Below are positions 45,843-54,809 of a stretch of DNA of 64,000 nt, in pieces. The notes under the pieces were generated by a model. That model was not told the DNA's origin and did no database searches. It was given only the letters and a program-made list of their open reading frames with translations. The position numbers and the translations under genes are program-made. The number at the start of each line of letters is the position of its first letter. Positions within the stretch are counted from its first letter, which is position 1. Source of the stretch: Aliicoccus persicus (GTDB lineage: Bacteria; Bacillota; Bacilli; Staphylococcales; Salinicoccaceae). Location: positions 541,910 through 605,909 of the forward strand of contig NZ_FOIT01000001.1 of NCBI RefSeq assembly GCF_900110815.1, written 5' to 3'.

Positions 45843-45942
45843 AAATACCCCTCATTAATTGATAACTTTCTTTAATAAACTGATACAATTATATCACGAA
45901 GCATTAATTCCGCATTACATTTACAGGAGTGATTCTACTATT
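45843..45942. promoter_or_regulatory. divergent promoter region, Mur-CapA fusion / ATP-grasp
   Basis: 100 bases separate the two starts. The minus gene has GAGGGG before its ATG; the plus gene has AGGAG. TACAAT (plus) and TATAAT (minus) -10-like hexamers overlap near 45885-45896, so the two genes may be co-regulated. No clear operator. Confidence 0.4.
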
Positions 45943-47370
45943 ATGAGTAACAAATATCTAGACCCTGCCATCTTTAATGGTATTTTTGGTCATAACATTG
46001 ATTCTTATTTAATTTCATTGGAAGGTTGGAGACGTGGACTAACGCTCACGTGGTATCGAGAGCAGACACCTGTCAATCCATTCAACCATACGACCGATAC
46101 AGCAATGAAGCTGTTCAGTTTAGAATCTCATGGTGGTAAAAAACACTTTTTCTATCGATCGCGCGGTGATTTAGTTCACAATGACTCTACTCAGATTTGT
46201 ATATCCAAGCAAAACACGAAAGATGTGTTAGAAGAACATGGAATTTCAACACCAGAGGGCGATCGGTTTGAGCTAAAAAATCGTGCAGACATTTTAAAAT
46301 GTGCCAATGAAATCAAGTATCCAGTCGTCGTAAAACCGCTCAGTGAAAGTATGGGACGCGGTGTGTTTACTGATATTAGTAGCGATAAAGAACTGAACGA
46401 AATTTTAGATCATTATGAAACATCTCGATATTCAAAGCTTATATTAGAAAAATATTACTATGGGAATGAATATCGTATATATGTCGTCGGTGATGAAGCC
46501 GTAAGCTGTGTATATCGTGAGGCTGCGTCTGTTACTGGTGATGGTGAGAAAACGATTCAACAGTTAATTACAGATAAAAACCGAGCGCGTAAAAAGAACC
46601 CTAACTTAAAAAATAAACTGATCAAAGTCGACTATGAAATCGAACGAATGCTCAGTCGGCAAGGGTTGATGACTTCTTCTGTCCTTGAAGATGGTCAACA
46701 AGTATTTTTACGCTCGACGTCAAACCTATCAATTGGTGGTGAACCTTTCGATGTGACTGATGAAATCTCTGATGAGATTAAACAACTCGCTGTTGACTCA
46801 TTAAAAGCGATTGGCAATATCCCACATGCGGGCGTTGATATCATCATCGATCCTAATGATGACACAAAAGGCGTGGTCATTGAGCTAAATCCAACAGCTG
46901 GGATTACATTCCACGTATTTCCTTACAACGGTAAAACGCGAGATGTACCTGCAAAATTGATTGATTACTATTTCCCTGAAACAAAGGGTATGCCGAAAAA
47001 CAATTTTATATTCGACTATAAAGAAGCAACTGCCATTCTTAAAGATGGTCAGTATAATCAACTGCAAATCGCACCATGCCCGACCGGTGAAACGATGCAT
47101 GCGACTGTGAAGATGAGTGGAAAGCCGATTTCTGGTGGCAGAATGTTGCGTATTAAACGCTCTGCATTGATTACACAGTTAAGTGGAAACTTCGAACGTG
47201 TTGATAATAGTACGATTCTGATGCACATGATTATTTCAAAAAAGAGTCGATTTGAACTGTTCATTCGACGTATTAAAAAAAGATATCCGGACTACAATAT
47301 CGAAGTGACAAAAACTCCTGTAAAGACGTCAGCCGGCGAGTACTTCTATAGAGGAATTACATTTAATTAA
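45943..47370 (+). CDS. CphA-like ATP-grasp ligase (paralogue 2)
   Basis: 475 residues from the ATG at 45943; an earlier in-frame start lacks a ribosome site, and this length equals paralogue 1. ATP-grasp motifs are in the same order: VVVKPLSESMGRGVF, ILEKYYYGNEYRIYVVGDEAV, ASVTGDGEKTIQQLI and NLSIGGEPFDVTDE, then GVDIIIDPN and VIELNPTAGITFHVFP. It shares its N-terminal 70-residue block (HNIDSYLISLEGWRRGLTLTW) and C-terminal domain with the protein at 36381. Divergent from the Mur-S11-CapA fusion, with which it probably works. Confidence 0.82.
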   Translation: MSNKYLDPAIFNGIFGHNIDSYLISLEGWRRGLTLTWYREQTPVNPFNHTTDTAMKLFSLESHGGKKHFFYRSRGDLVHNDSTQICISKQNTKDVLEEHGISTPEGDRFELKNRADILKCANEIKYPVVVKPLSESMGRGVFTDISSDKELNEILDHYETSRYSKLILEKYYYGNEYRIYVVGDEAVSCVYREAASVTGDGEKTIQQLITDKNRARKKNPNLKNKLIKVDYEIERMLSRQGLMTSSVLEDGQQVFLRSTSNLSIGGEPFDVTDEISDEIKQLAVDSLKAIGNIPHAGVDIIIDPNDDTKGVVIELNPTAGITFHVFPYNGKTRDVPAKLIDYYFPETKGMPKNNFIFDYKEATAILKDGQYNQLQIAPCPTGETMHATVKMSGKPISGGRMLRIKRSALITQLSGNFERVDNSTILMHMIISKKSRFELFIRRIKKRYPDYNIEVTKTPVKTSAGEYFYRGITFN

Positions 47371-47403
47371 AAAAGACAGGACCTTTTTGGTCCTGTCTTT
47401 TTT
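47369..47403. terminator. bidirectional terminator
   Basis: Perfect stem AAAAAAGACAGGACC/GGTCCTGTCTTTTTT with a T5 loop, between two convergent genes. Confidence 0.92.
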
Positions 47404-47405
47404 AA

Positions 47406-47675
47406 CTATTGACCACGCGCTTTCATTTTCGCACGTGCTTCTTTAGGATTTTCTGCTGATTTGTTCATCATAGCCAACATTTGGTTGATTTTTTTCTGTG
47501 ATGGTTTTTGACCCATCTGCATCATCATGATACGCAGCATTTCTTCGTTAATCGGTGGATTCTTCTCTAAATAGTTCATCATGTATCTTCTTGCCATGTA
47601 GAACCCAAGTGCTAATCCCCCAATAAATACGACGAATACGATTATTATCCATATCCAAGTATCCAAACTTTTCAC
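47406..47675 (-). CDS. UPF0154 (YneF-family) membrane protein
   Basis: 89 residues. An N-terminal membrane helix (about 6-27) is followed by the conserved [22 protein letters not shown] block and an [15 protein letters not shown] segment. Function unknown; next to tkt as in related genomes. Confidence 0.92.
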   Translation of the reverse strand: MKSLDTWIWIIIVFVVFIGGLALGFYMARRYMMNYLEKNPPINEEMLRIMMMQMGQKPSQKKINQMLAMMNKSAENPKEARAKMKARGQ

Positions 47676-47731
47676 CTCGTTTAATCTTTAACCCTAATAA
47701 ATTTTACATGATTCACTCGATGTTGACAACA

Positions 47732-49705
47732 TTAATTCTCTAAAACTTTCTTAACAACATTCTCTACTGTGAACCCTAAGTGCTCGACAACTTCGGCACC
47801 TGGACCACTTTCTCCGAATCGATCGATTGTCATCAATTTGCCATCCATACCAACAAATCGGTGCCAACCGATGCTTGCAGCCATCTCTACTGCCAATCTG
47901 TTTTCAATGTGTTTATTTAATACAGAATCTCGATATTCTTTATCTTGCGATAAAAATTCACTCATATTTGGAATTGATGCCACTTTAATAAGCACACCTT
48001 GTTCTGCGAGTTTTTCAGCTGCATTCACTGCGAGTGATACTTCACTACCAGACGCAAAGATAATCGCATCATCACCTGCATCATAGACGATGTATCCGCC
48101 GCGTGCGACACCTGTCTCAACGATATCATAATCCACATCGAGAGTTTTAACATCTTGTCGCGTTAACACGAGTGCTGTCGGTGTAGATTCTGACTCAACT
48201 GCAACTTTCCACGCAGCTCTCGTTTCATTTCCATCTGCTGGACGAATCGTTTTTAGATCGGGAATTGCACGTAAACCGGCTAACTGCTCTACCGGTTCAT
48301 GCGTAGGTCCGTCTTCACCGACAGCAACTGAGTCATGTGTTAATACATATGTGACAGGCAGTCCCATAATCGCACTTAAACGCATTGCAGGTTTTAAGTA
48401 GTCACTAAATACGAAGAACGTACCACCATATGGGTAAATTCCGCCATGTGCTGCCATTCCATTTAACGCTGCTGCCATACCAAACTCACGTACACCGAAC
48501 CAAACGTTACGACCCTCAGGGTTATCTTTAGAAAAGTCTGTTTCATCTTTTACAAGCGTCTTATTACTGCTCGCAAGGTCCGCAGCACCACCAAATAATG
48601 TAGGAATAGTTTTTGATAAAGCTTGGATCATATCGCTTGATGTACCACGCGTTGCTTTCTTCTCACCCGCTTGATACATTGGCATTTCTGCATCATAATC
48701 ACCAGGCAATTCTCCTTCAATCGCATCGACCAACTCTTTATAAAGTTCTGGATGTACACCTTTGTATGCTTCTAATTGTTCGTTCCATTCTGTCTCTTTT
48801 TGTTCTGAGCGTGCAAGAAGTGTTTCTTTGAAATGTGCATAGACTTCATCACTAACTTCGAACTGTTTTTTTGGGTCAAAGCCGTAATATTTAAATGCTG
48901 CGTCGCGTTCTTCTGCACCGATTGGTGCACCATGTGCAGCGTTTTTACCAGAAACATTTGGCGCACCGTAGCCGATAATCGTCTTCACCTCAATCATCGA
49001 TGGCTTATCAGAAGATTTTGCACGTTCAATCGCTTCATTAATTGCATCGATATCATTTCCATCACTCACACGTTGATAATCCCAACCGTATGCTGTAAAA
49101 CGTGCTTTGATATCTTCAGAGAAACTCATGTTTAAATCACCATCGAGTGAGATATCATTTGAATCATAGAGAACAATTAATTTATTTAAGTTCACATGTC
49201 CAGCTAATGAAGCTGCTTCATGTGAAACACCTTCCATCAAATCACCATCACTCGCTAGAACATATGTGTAATGATCAACTATATTGAAGTCAATTTTGTT
49301 ATAGCGCGCAGATAGATGCTTCTCTGCCATTGCAAAACCAACACTCATCGCCAAACCTTGACCGAGTGGTCCAGTTGTTACTTCGACACCTTTCGTATGA
49401 CGATACTCTGGGTGCCCTGGAGTTGCCGAACCAATTTGTCTAAAGTTTTTAATCTCATCCATATCGAGTCCATCACTAAGATGAAGCAAGCTATACAAAA
49501 GCATCGATCCATGGCCAGCACTTAATATGAATCGATCTCTATTGAACCAATCATTTTTCGGTGTAAAGTTTAAATGTTTCGTCCATAACGTATATGCCAT
49601 TGGCGCTGCACCCATCGGTAAACCTGGGTGCCCAGAGTTTGCTTTTTCAATTGCATCAATGGATAGTGTTCTAACCGTGTTAATTGATAGTTGTTCTATG
49701 TTCAT
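47732..49705 (-). CDS. tkt: transketolase
   Basis: Thiamine-diphosphate enzyme of the pentose phosphate pathway; moves two-carbon units between sugar phosphates. 657 residues. Landmarks: [12 protein letters not shown], the cofactor motif GDGDLMEG-like ([18 protein letters not shown]), [10 protein letters not shown] and [16 protein letters not shown]. Standard length, own transcription unit beside a YnzC-family gene. Confidence 0.98.
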   Translation of the reverse strand: MNIEQLSINTVRTLSIDAIEKANSGHPGLPMGAAPMAYTLWTKHLNFTPKNDWFNRDRFILSAGHGSMLLYSLLHLSDGLDMDEIKNFRQIGSATPGHPEYRHTKGVEVTTGPLGQGLAMSVGFAMAEKHLSARYNKIDFNIVDHYTYVLASDGDLMEGVSHEAASLAGHVNLNKLIVLYDSNDISLDGDLNMSFSEDIKARFTAYGWDYQRVSDGNDIDAINEAIERAKSSDKPSMIEVKTIIGYGAPNVSGKNAAHGAPIGAEERDAAFKYYGFDPKKQFEVSDEVYAHFKETLLARSEQKETEWNEQLEAYKGVHPELYKELVDAIEGELPGDYDAEMPMYQAGEKKATRGTSSDMIQALSKTIPTLFGGAADLASSNKTLVKDETDFSKDNPEGRNVWFGVREFGMAAALNGMAAHGGIYPYGGTFFVFSDYLKPAMRLSAIMGLPVTYVLTHDSVAVGEDGPTHEPVEQLAGLRAIPDLKTIRPADGNETRAAWKVAVESESTPTALVLTRQDVKTLDVDYDIVETGVARGGYIVYDAGDDAIIFASGSEVSLAVNAAEKLAEQGVLIKVASIPNMSEFLSQDKEYRDSVLNKHIENRLAVEMAASIGWHRFVGMDGKLMTIDRFGESGPGAEVVEHLGFTVENVVKKVLEN

Positions 49706-49721
49706 CGACTATGCCCCTCAC

Positions 49722-49949
49722 TTAATTATTATTATTTTTCGTATCCACCACTTTTTGTGGTGTCACATCATTTCCTTCTGGATCAATCACAGTCGTATTT
49801 TCAATTTGCTTTTTAAATGAAGCTCTAAAGTTCTTTAAATATTTGCCTCTCAGCTTTTGTAGCTCATCAAGCTCTGATTTTGTAATTGCATTCATCTTTT
49901 TCTTTTTGGCAAGCACATTCAAACGCGCCAAGTTTTCTTTTTCTAACAT
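49722..49949 (-). CDS. DUF896 (YnzC-family) protein
   Basis: 75 residues, cytoplasmic, helical. The segments ARLNVLAKKKKMNAITKSEL and LRGKYLKNFRASFKKQ are typical of the YnzC/UPF0291 family. GGGGG ribosome site. It lies between tkt and sosA. Members are linked with the SOS locus in Bacilli; activity unknown. Confidence 0.93.
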   Translation of the reverse strand: MLEKENLARLNVLAKKKKMNAITKSELDELQKLRGKYLKNFRASFKKQIENTTVIDPEGNDVTPQKVVDTKNNNN

Positions 49950-50033
49950 TTCATAACCCCCAATACATACTTAAATTTACCATAAAAATAACCCTTCACA
50001 AAATAATGTGAAAGGTTACTCCTATTTCAATTA

Positions 50034-50279
50034 TTATTTATTCGTTGACTCATCTGCGAGTAAATAGCCATCATCATAATCGTTCGATTTTTGTTCGACT
50101 GCGTTAGCTGTTTCAATATCCATCACTTTGTCTGCAAACACTCCATCAGCATATGTCTGTTCGTATGTGTCATCATAAGAATAAGAAGCAACGTCTTGGT
50201 CACTCATCATCGAGAAAGCTGTACTTATCGTAAATACTATACCAAATACCGTTAAAAATGATTGAATTACTTTTTTCAT
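50034..50279 (-). CDS. sosA: SosA/YneA-type SOS cell-division inhibitor
   Basis: 81 residues from the ATG at 50279 (GGAGGG site). One N-terminal membrane helix (about residues 5-25) is followed by an acidic extracellular tail (YDDTYEQTYADG), as in S. aureus SosA. It is divergent from lexA with LexA boxes between. SosA-type proteins hold back division after DNA damage and are removed by proteolysis. Sequence conservation is low, so the call rests on position, topology and regulation. Confidence 0.8.
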   Translation of the reverse strand: MKKVIQSFLTVFGIVFTISTAFSMMSDQDVASYSYDDTYEQTYADGVFADKVMDIETANAVEQKSNDYDDGYLLADESTNK

Positions 50280-50295
50280 GTAAGTCCCTCCATAG

Positions 50296-50366
50296 AGAAC
50301 GTATGTTTGTATTTTTAGAATACCAGAACATATATTCGATGTCAACGAAAATCGAACAAACGTTTG
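50296..50366. promoter_or_regulatory. three LexA boxes in the sosA-lexA divergon
   Basis: Box 1 AGAACGTATGTTTG (50296-50309), box 2 AGAACATATATTCG (50325-50338, one half-site mismatch) and box 3 CGAACAAACGTTTG (50353-50366) fit the Gram-positive consensus CGAAC-N4-GTTCG. Box 2 lies between the sosA -35 TTGACA (50340-50345) and -10 TATTCT (50317-50322, 17-bp spacer, minus strand). Box 3 overlaps the lexA -35. Confidence 0.88.
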
Positions 50367-50392
50367 ATATGTTTATTTATTAATGGTATAAT
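50364..50392 (+). promoter_or_regulatory. lexA promoter
   Basis: TTGATA (50364-50369), 17-bp spacer, TATAAT (50387-50392). The -35 overlaps LexA box 3, so LexA represses its own gene. Confidence 0.8.
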
Positions 50393-50424
50393 TTATTTAT
50401 AAAAGAGGCATGGAGGGTTTAGCG

Positions 50425-51045
50425 ATGCAAGAACCACTAACAGAAAGGCAACAACAGGTCTATAATTTTATAAAGAAAACCGTCACAGCTAAAGGTTATC
50501 CACCAAGTGTTCGTGAAATTGGTGATGCAATCGGATTGCAGTCGAGTTCAACCGTTCATAGTCATATCACACGATTGATTGAAAAGGGTTATATTAAACG
50601 CGATCCATCGAAACCACGTGCGATTGAAATCATTACAGATGAGAACACACATATGTACGAACCAGTTATTCAAGTCCCTGTATTAGGTAAAGTAACTGCT
50701 GGTGCGCCGATTACTGCGATTGAGAATATCGATGAGTACTTCCCATTGCCTGAACATTTCACTGCTGGTCATAATAGTGAGATATTCTTACTGACAGTCG
50801 TTGGGGATAGTATGATTGAAGCTGGCATTCATGATGGTGACAAAGTCATCGTAAGGAAGCAAAACATTGCACATAACGGTGATATTATTGTTGCGATGAC
50901 AGAAGAAGATGAGGCGACGGTAAAAACATTCTACAAAGAACAAGGCTATTACCGACTCCAACCGGAAAATAGTGCTTTGGAACCTATTATTTTAGAACAG
51001 GTCTCCGTGCTCGGAAAAGTCGTTGGTTTATTTAGAGAAATGTAG
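50425..51045 (+). CDS. lexA: SOS repressor LexA
   Basis: Represses DNA-damage genes and cuts itself when RecA is activated. 206 residues from the ATG at 50425, seven bases after GGAGGG; an ATG 15 bases upstream is inside the leader. N-terminal winged helix ([12 protein letters not shown] through [11 protein letters not shown]), cleavage site Ala-Gly in GKVTAGAPI, catalytic Ser in GDSMIEAGI and Lys in [11 protein letters not shown] terminator follows directly. Confidence 0.98.
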   Translation: MQEPLTERQQQVYNFIKKTVTAKGYPPSVREIGDAIGLQSSSTVHSHITRLIEKGYIKRDPSKPRAIEIITDENTHMYEPVIQVPVLGKVTAGAPITAIENIDEYFPLPEHFTAGHNSEIFLLTVVGDSMIEAGIHDGDKVIVRKQNIAHNGDIIVAMTEEDEATVKTFYKEQGYYRLQPENSALEPIILEQVSVLGKVVGLFREM

Positions 51046-51088
51046 AAAAACACCTGAATCCATTTGTTAAATGGACTCAGGTGTTTTT
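51046..51088. terminator. bidirectional terminator
   Basis: AAAAACACCTGA/TCAGGTGTTTTT with an inner TCCATTT/AATGGA stem, between convergent lexA and the DHH-CBS gene. Confidence 0.9.
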
Positions 51089-51094
51089 ATCTTG

Positions 51095-53656
51095 TTATGA
51101 CTTGCTATGATTTTTAAGCAACCACTCTATTGCGGACTCTCTAGAATCTACTTCACCATTTAATACAGCGACTTCTAGTGCAAGTAGAATATTTCTAAAA
51201 TATTTACCTGGTTTATACCCTTCATTGATCATATCCTCACCTGTTAAGTAATTCACCAATTTTTGACGACGAACTAAATAATCTACAATTGGCTCTGCAT
51301 TCGTATCCGGTCTTGCTGTGACAAAAAACAGAATCGCTTCATTGCTGTAATTTTTTAATTTTGGATGTAACTCCCAAGCTGTCTCCATTTCTAACAGTTC
51401 AGATTGATTCATGAGTGCTTTAACATCTTGTATGAACTTGCGATCACCCCGACTCATTAAGTATGGTTCGATTTTATCTAGTACTTCACTCTGATAAAAC
51501 GGTATCGCAAAGTAGTTGATCCAATTGATCGTATATTCTTCCTCGAAAACGCGATCATAAATTCCTTCCAATTGTTTTACATGTATCGTACTCGATTCAC
51601 GACATTCATCTTGAATATCGAACTGTCTCCAAAAGTGAAGATCAAATAGTCGCAACATTGCTTTACTCGGCGCACGGTCATTAAACAAGGCTTTTATCTG
51701 ACCAATCATTCGGTCTTCTGATAGGTCCTTTATTCGACCAATTGAGTTGTGGGCTAATGTCAGCGTTTGACTATCCATTTTAAAGTTAAATCGGCTTTCA
51801 AATCGAACAGCACGGAAAATACGTGTTGGGTCTTCAATGAAACTCAAGTTGTGAAGAATACGAATCGTATTGCTTCTTAAGTCTTGTTGACCATGGAATG
51901 GATCGACAAGTTTACCGAAACTTCTTGGATTTAAACGAACTGCCATTGAGTTGATCGTAAAGTCTCGACGATTCAAATCCATTTTCAGTGAGGCACGTTC
52001 GACATCTGGTAAAGACGCTGGTCGCGCATAGTATTCAAGTCGAGTTGAAGTCACATCAATCTGTTCTCCATTTGGATGCGTCCATGTTGCTGTACCGAAA
52101 GATTCATGACTAACGATAGTGCCGCCATAATCTTCAACTAATTGTTTAGCAAACGATATCCCGTCACCTTCAACTGTAATATCCACATCATCATTCGGAT
52201 AGTCTAAGAACAAATCACGTACAATTCCACCGATTAGATAGACATTAACGTGTGATTCCCCTGAACTTTTACTAATATCTTTAAGCAATTGATACGTCGA
52301 CTCTGGTAACCGTGTCGACATCAACTCTTTTAAATTATCTAATTTTGGTTTCTTAAGTGCTTCCGATAACTGTTTTGAATGCATCACTTCAATAATGTCT
52401 GTACGAGTCACGATTCCGATGATTTTGTCGTTGTCCATGATTGGAATACGACCAACATTATGATTGATCACGATGCTTTGCAGCTCTTCAATTGTCGTTT
52501 CTGGTTTTGCTGTAATAAGTTCAGTACTCATATATGCTTTTATCGGGGCATGCCCGAGACCGTGGTGATTTGCTTTGTCTAAATCACGTCGCGTTATGAT
52601 ACCGACCAATTTTCCGTCTCGGACAACTGGATAACCGGAGTGCCCGTATCGATACATCTTTTCACCTGCATCCACCATCGTTGTCTCAGGTGTCAATGAC
52701 TTAACCGGGCTCGCCATGATATCTCGTGCAATCACTGAAGGCGTGAGCAAGAGGTCCTTGTATTTATTAATATCATTTAGAACATCACTTAACTCTGCTT
52801 TTTTAACACTTGCAGATCCCGCCTCTCGGTGTCCGCCCCCACCGAACTTACTTAATAATGGTATTAAGTTAATACGTTCAGAATTTGCACGTCCGACGAT
52901 AAACACAGTGTTTTTCATCTTAACGACGCATAGGACCATGTTCGCACTGCTAACATCGAGTAATTTTTCTGCAACGACTGCTAAACCTTTTATAAATTTC
53001 GGATGTTCACAGTATGAAATAACAAACTTTAAACCTTCTCTAACATATGAATTCGATTTAAAATAAAGTGTATTTAACAGATCATCTTGTTCATCTGTTA
53101 ATTTATGCACAGAAAATTTTTGAATTAAACTTAAGTTCATTCCATTTCGAATGAGATGAGTGGCAGCAGCAAATTCTCGTTCAGTCGTATTTGGATAGGT
53201 AAATGATCCTGTATCCGTATATATACCAAGCCCAAACAGCGTTGCTTCAAGTGATGAAATCTGTATGTTCTGTTCTATAATTTTTTCGATTAACATCGTC
53301 ACTGTCGCACCGATTTCTTCAATTTGTTCATGATCCGCAATTATGTTGTTATCAGACTTTGGATGATGATCGTATATTGTAACTTTTACATCATCAAGAT
53401 TCAGGTGTTTCGCATGATTACCGAGTCGATTTAACGTCGCAACATCGACCACAATCATTTCAGAAACAAGTGACCAATCGATGTCATCATCAAGTTTCAT
53501 TTCAAATGTATCACGGTAAATCGTTAAAAATTGTTTAACGAGTGACGTTTGTTTTGTCGTAATAACGAGTGTGGCATCTGGATGTAGCTTGTGCGCTGCG
53601 ATCATTGAAGCCAGTGCATCGAAATCTGTATTAGTATGTGAGATTATGATTTTCAA
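51095..53656 (-). CDS. DHH - CBS - CBS - tRNA nucleotidyltransferase fusion
   Basis: 853 residues with three parts. 1-300 is a DHH/DHHA1 phosphoesterase (SHTNTDFDALAS, VVDVATLNRL, DHH at 96-98, FGGGGHREAGSA). About 305-430 is a pair of CBS domains (IMASPVKSLTPETTMVDAG...GYPVVRDGKLVGIITRRDL and a second copy). About 445-853 is a class-II poly(A)/CCA nucleotidyltransferase (IGGIVRDLFLDYPNDDVDITVEGD, LKMDLNRRDFTINSMA, EDPTRIFRAVRF). Similar fusions are known in some Firmicutes, deltaproteobacteria and thermophiles, where the nucleotidyltransferase adds A or CCA to tRNA and DHH may trim RNA ends. Stand-alone gene convergent with lexA. Confidence 0.88.
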   Translation of the reverse strand: MKIIISHTNTDFDALASMIAAHKLHPDATLVITTKQTSLVKQFLTIYRDTFEMKLDDDIDWSLVSEMIVVDVATLNRLGNHAKHLNLDDVKVTIYDHHPKSDNNIIADHEQIEEIGATVTMLIEKIIEQNIQISSLEATLFGLGIYTDTGSFTYPNTTEREFAAATHLIRNGMNLSLIQKFSVHKLTDEQDDLLNTLYFKSNSYVREGLKFVISYCEHPKFIKGLAVVAEKLLDVSSANMVLCVVKMKNTVFIVGRANSERINLIPLLSKFGGGGHREAGSASVKKAELSDVLNDINKYKDLLLTPSVIARDIMASPVKSLTPETTMVDAGEKMYRYGHSGYPVVRDGKLVGIITRRDLDKANHHGLGHAPIKAYMSTELITAKPETTIEELQSIVINHNVGRIPIMDNDKIIGIVTRTDIIEVMHSKQLSEALKKPKLDNLKELMSTRLPESTYQLLKDISKSSGESHVNVYLIGGIVRDLFLDYPNDDVDITVEGDGISFAKQLVEDYGGTIVSHESFGTATWTHPNGEQIDVTSTRLEYYARPASLPDVERASLKMDLNRRDFTINSMAVRLNPRSFGKLVDPFHGQQDLRSNTIRILHNLSFIEDPTRIFRAVRFESRFNFKMDSQTLTLAHNSIGRIKDLSEDRMIGQIKALFNDRAPSKAMLRLFDLHFWRQFDIQDECRESSTIHVKQLEGIYDRVFEEEYTINWINYFAIPFYQSEVLDKIEPYLMSRGDRKFIQDVKALMNQSELLEMETAWELHPKLKNYSNEAILFFVTARPDTNAEPIVDYLVRRQKLVNYLTGEDMINEGYKPGKYFRNILLALEVAVLNGEVDSRESAIEWLLKNHSKS

Positions 53657-53710
53657 AAGAATCGTCTCCAGTAAACATTTAATCTGTGATTATATATTCA
53701 ATCATACAAT

Positions 53711-53734
53711 AAAAACCCGAACAATGATGTTCGG
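53711..53734 (-). terminator. terminator after the CAP-domain gene
   Basis: CCGAACA/TGTTCGG stem, 4-nt loop, then GT5 on the minus strand, 20 bases after the stop. Confidence 0.85.
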
Positions 53735-53753
53735 ATTCATTCAATCGAGTGAT

Positions 53754-54743
53754 TTATTTTTGTACATAATTTTCAGTATAGTATGGAACATCCAGTTCAT
53801 TATAAGCAACCCCTATGCCTAAATGAGTGAAGTCGGGGTGCAGTAAATTTTTACGATGATCCATAGAATTGAGTAAACTGTGATGAACAAATATCGATGA
53901 CGTATGACCTGTCGCAATATTTTCACCTGCAAATCTAAACGCAACGTTACTTGCCTGAAGGCGATCTTTTAATACTACGCCACTTGGCGAAACGTGTTCG
54001 AAGTAATTGTTGGTCGCCATATCTATACTATGACCTCTCGCAGCATCCACTGCTGTCTCATCGCGCTGCAGTATACTGTATCCATATTCTTGGCGCGTTG
54101 CATTCACAAGGTAGAACAACATGCGTTCATTATTTTCTTCCGATGGATGATTGTATAGACTATCAAAAATCGTATATTCATCTTTCATGAAAATTAACAT
54201 CCCATTTGCAGCATAGTCACGATGGATATCATAGAAAAAGTATACGATTCTATCGCCTAAATCGAACACATCATACTCATCATTTTGAACATTCATCCGC
54301 TTCATGCCACGTCTTAAATGTGATTCAGGCTCACCATATATTTCACGGATATCTGATTGGAATAACCCTTCAATATTAATGCGATCAAATGCGACATTTG
54401 AGCTATTCGTATAACCACCAGTAACAACGCCGTCTTTAACAAGCACCATTCTGAAATGATCATTTTGTTGGATGACTCTAAAGTCACCCACATATTCACT
54501 TTCAAGCACATCATGGCCTTCTAAATCTAACGTTTGGCCTAACATATACTCTATAGATTGGGTCTGATTGCTGTTTACTTCTTCAATGATCGTCATATCA
54601 TATGTTTGATAGACATACTCTTCTGCCCAACTTTGAATCGCGTTATAACTGAATCCTTCATCAAAATCAAATGACTGAATAATCAGAGTGACAAACAGAT
54701 AAAATACGTATGCAAATAATAAAAATATTAACTTACGAATCAT
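53754..54743 (-). CDS. CAP-domain secreted or membrane-anchored protein
   Basis: 329 residues. N-terminal membrane anchor or uncleaved signal (about 4-24), a CAP-associated N-terminal domain (about 65-195) and a C-terminal CAP/SCP domain (about 205-325). The latter has LVNATRQEYGYSILQRDETAVDAARGHS, NNYFEHVSPSG, AGENIATGH and MDHRKNLLHPDFTHLGIGV. Resembles B. subtilis YlbC-type proteins. Acts outside the membrane; activity unknown. Confidence 0.9.
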   Translation of the reverse strand: MIRKLIFLLFAYVFYLFVTLIIQSFDFDEGFSYNAIQSWAEEYVYQTYDMTIIEEVNSNQTQSIEYMLGQTLDLEGHDVLESEYVGDFRVIQQNDHFRMVLVKDGVVTGGYTNSSNVAFDRINIEGLFQSDIREIYGEPESHLRRGMKRMNVQNDEYDVFDLGDRIVYFFYDIHRDYAANGMLIFMKDEYTIFDSLYNHPSEENNERMLFYLVNATRQEYGYSILQRDETAVDAARGHSIDMATNNYFEHVSPSGVVLKDRLQASNVAFRFAGENIATGHTSSIFVHHSLLNSMDHRKNLLHPDFTHLGIGVAYNELDVPYYTENYVQK

Positions 54744-54809
54744 CCTTCATCACTCCTCAATAATTTTTATTGTGTTCATTATACAATATGTGTTTTCACA
54801 TTTTAAAAC

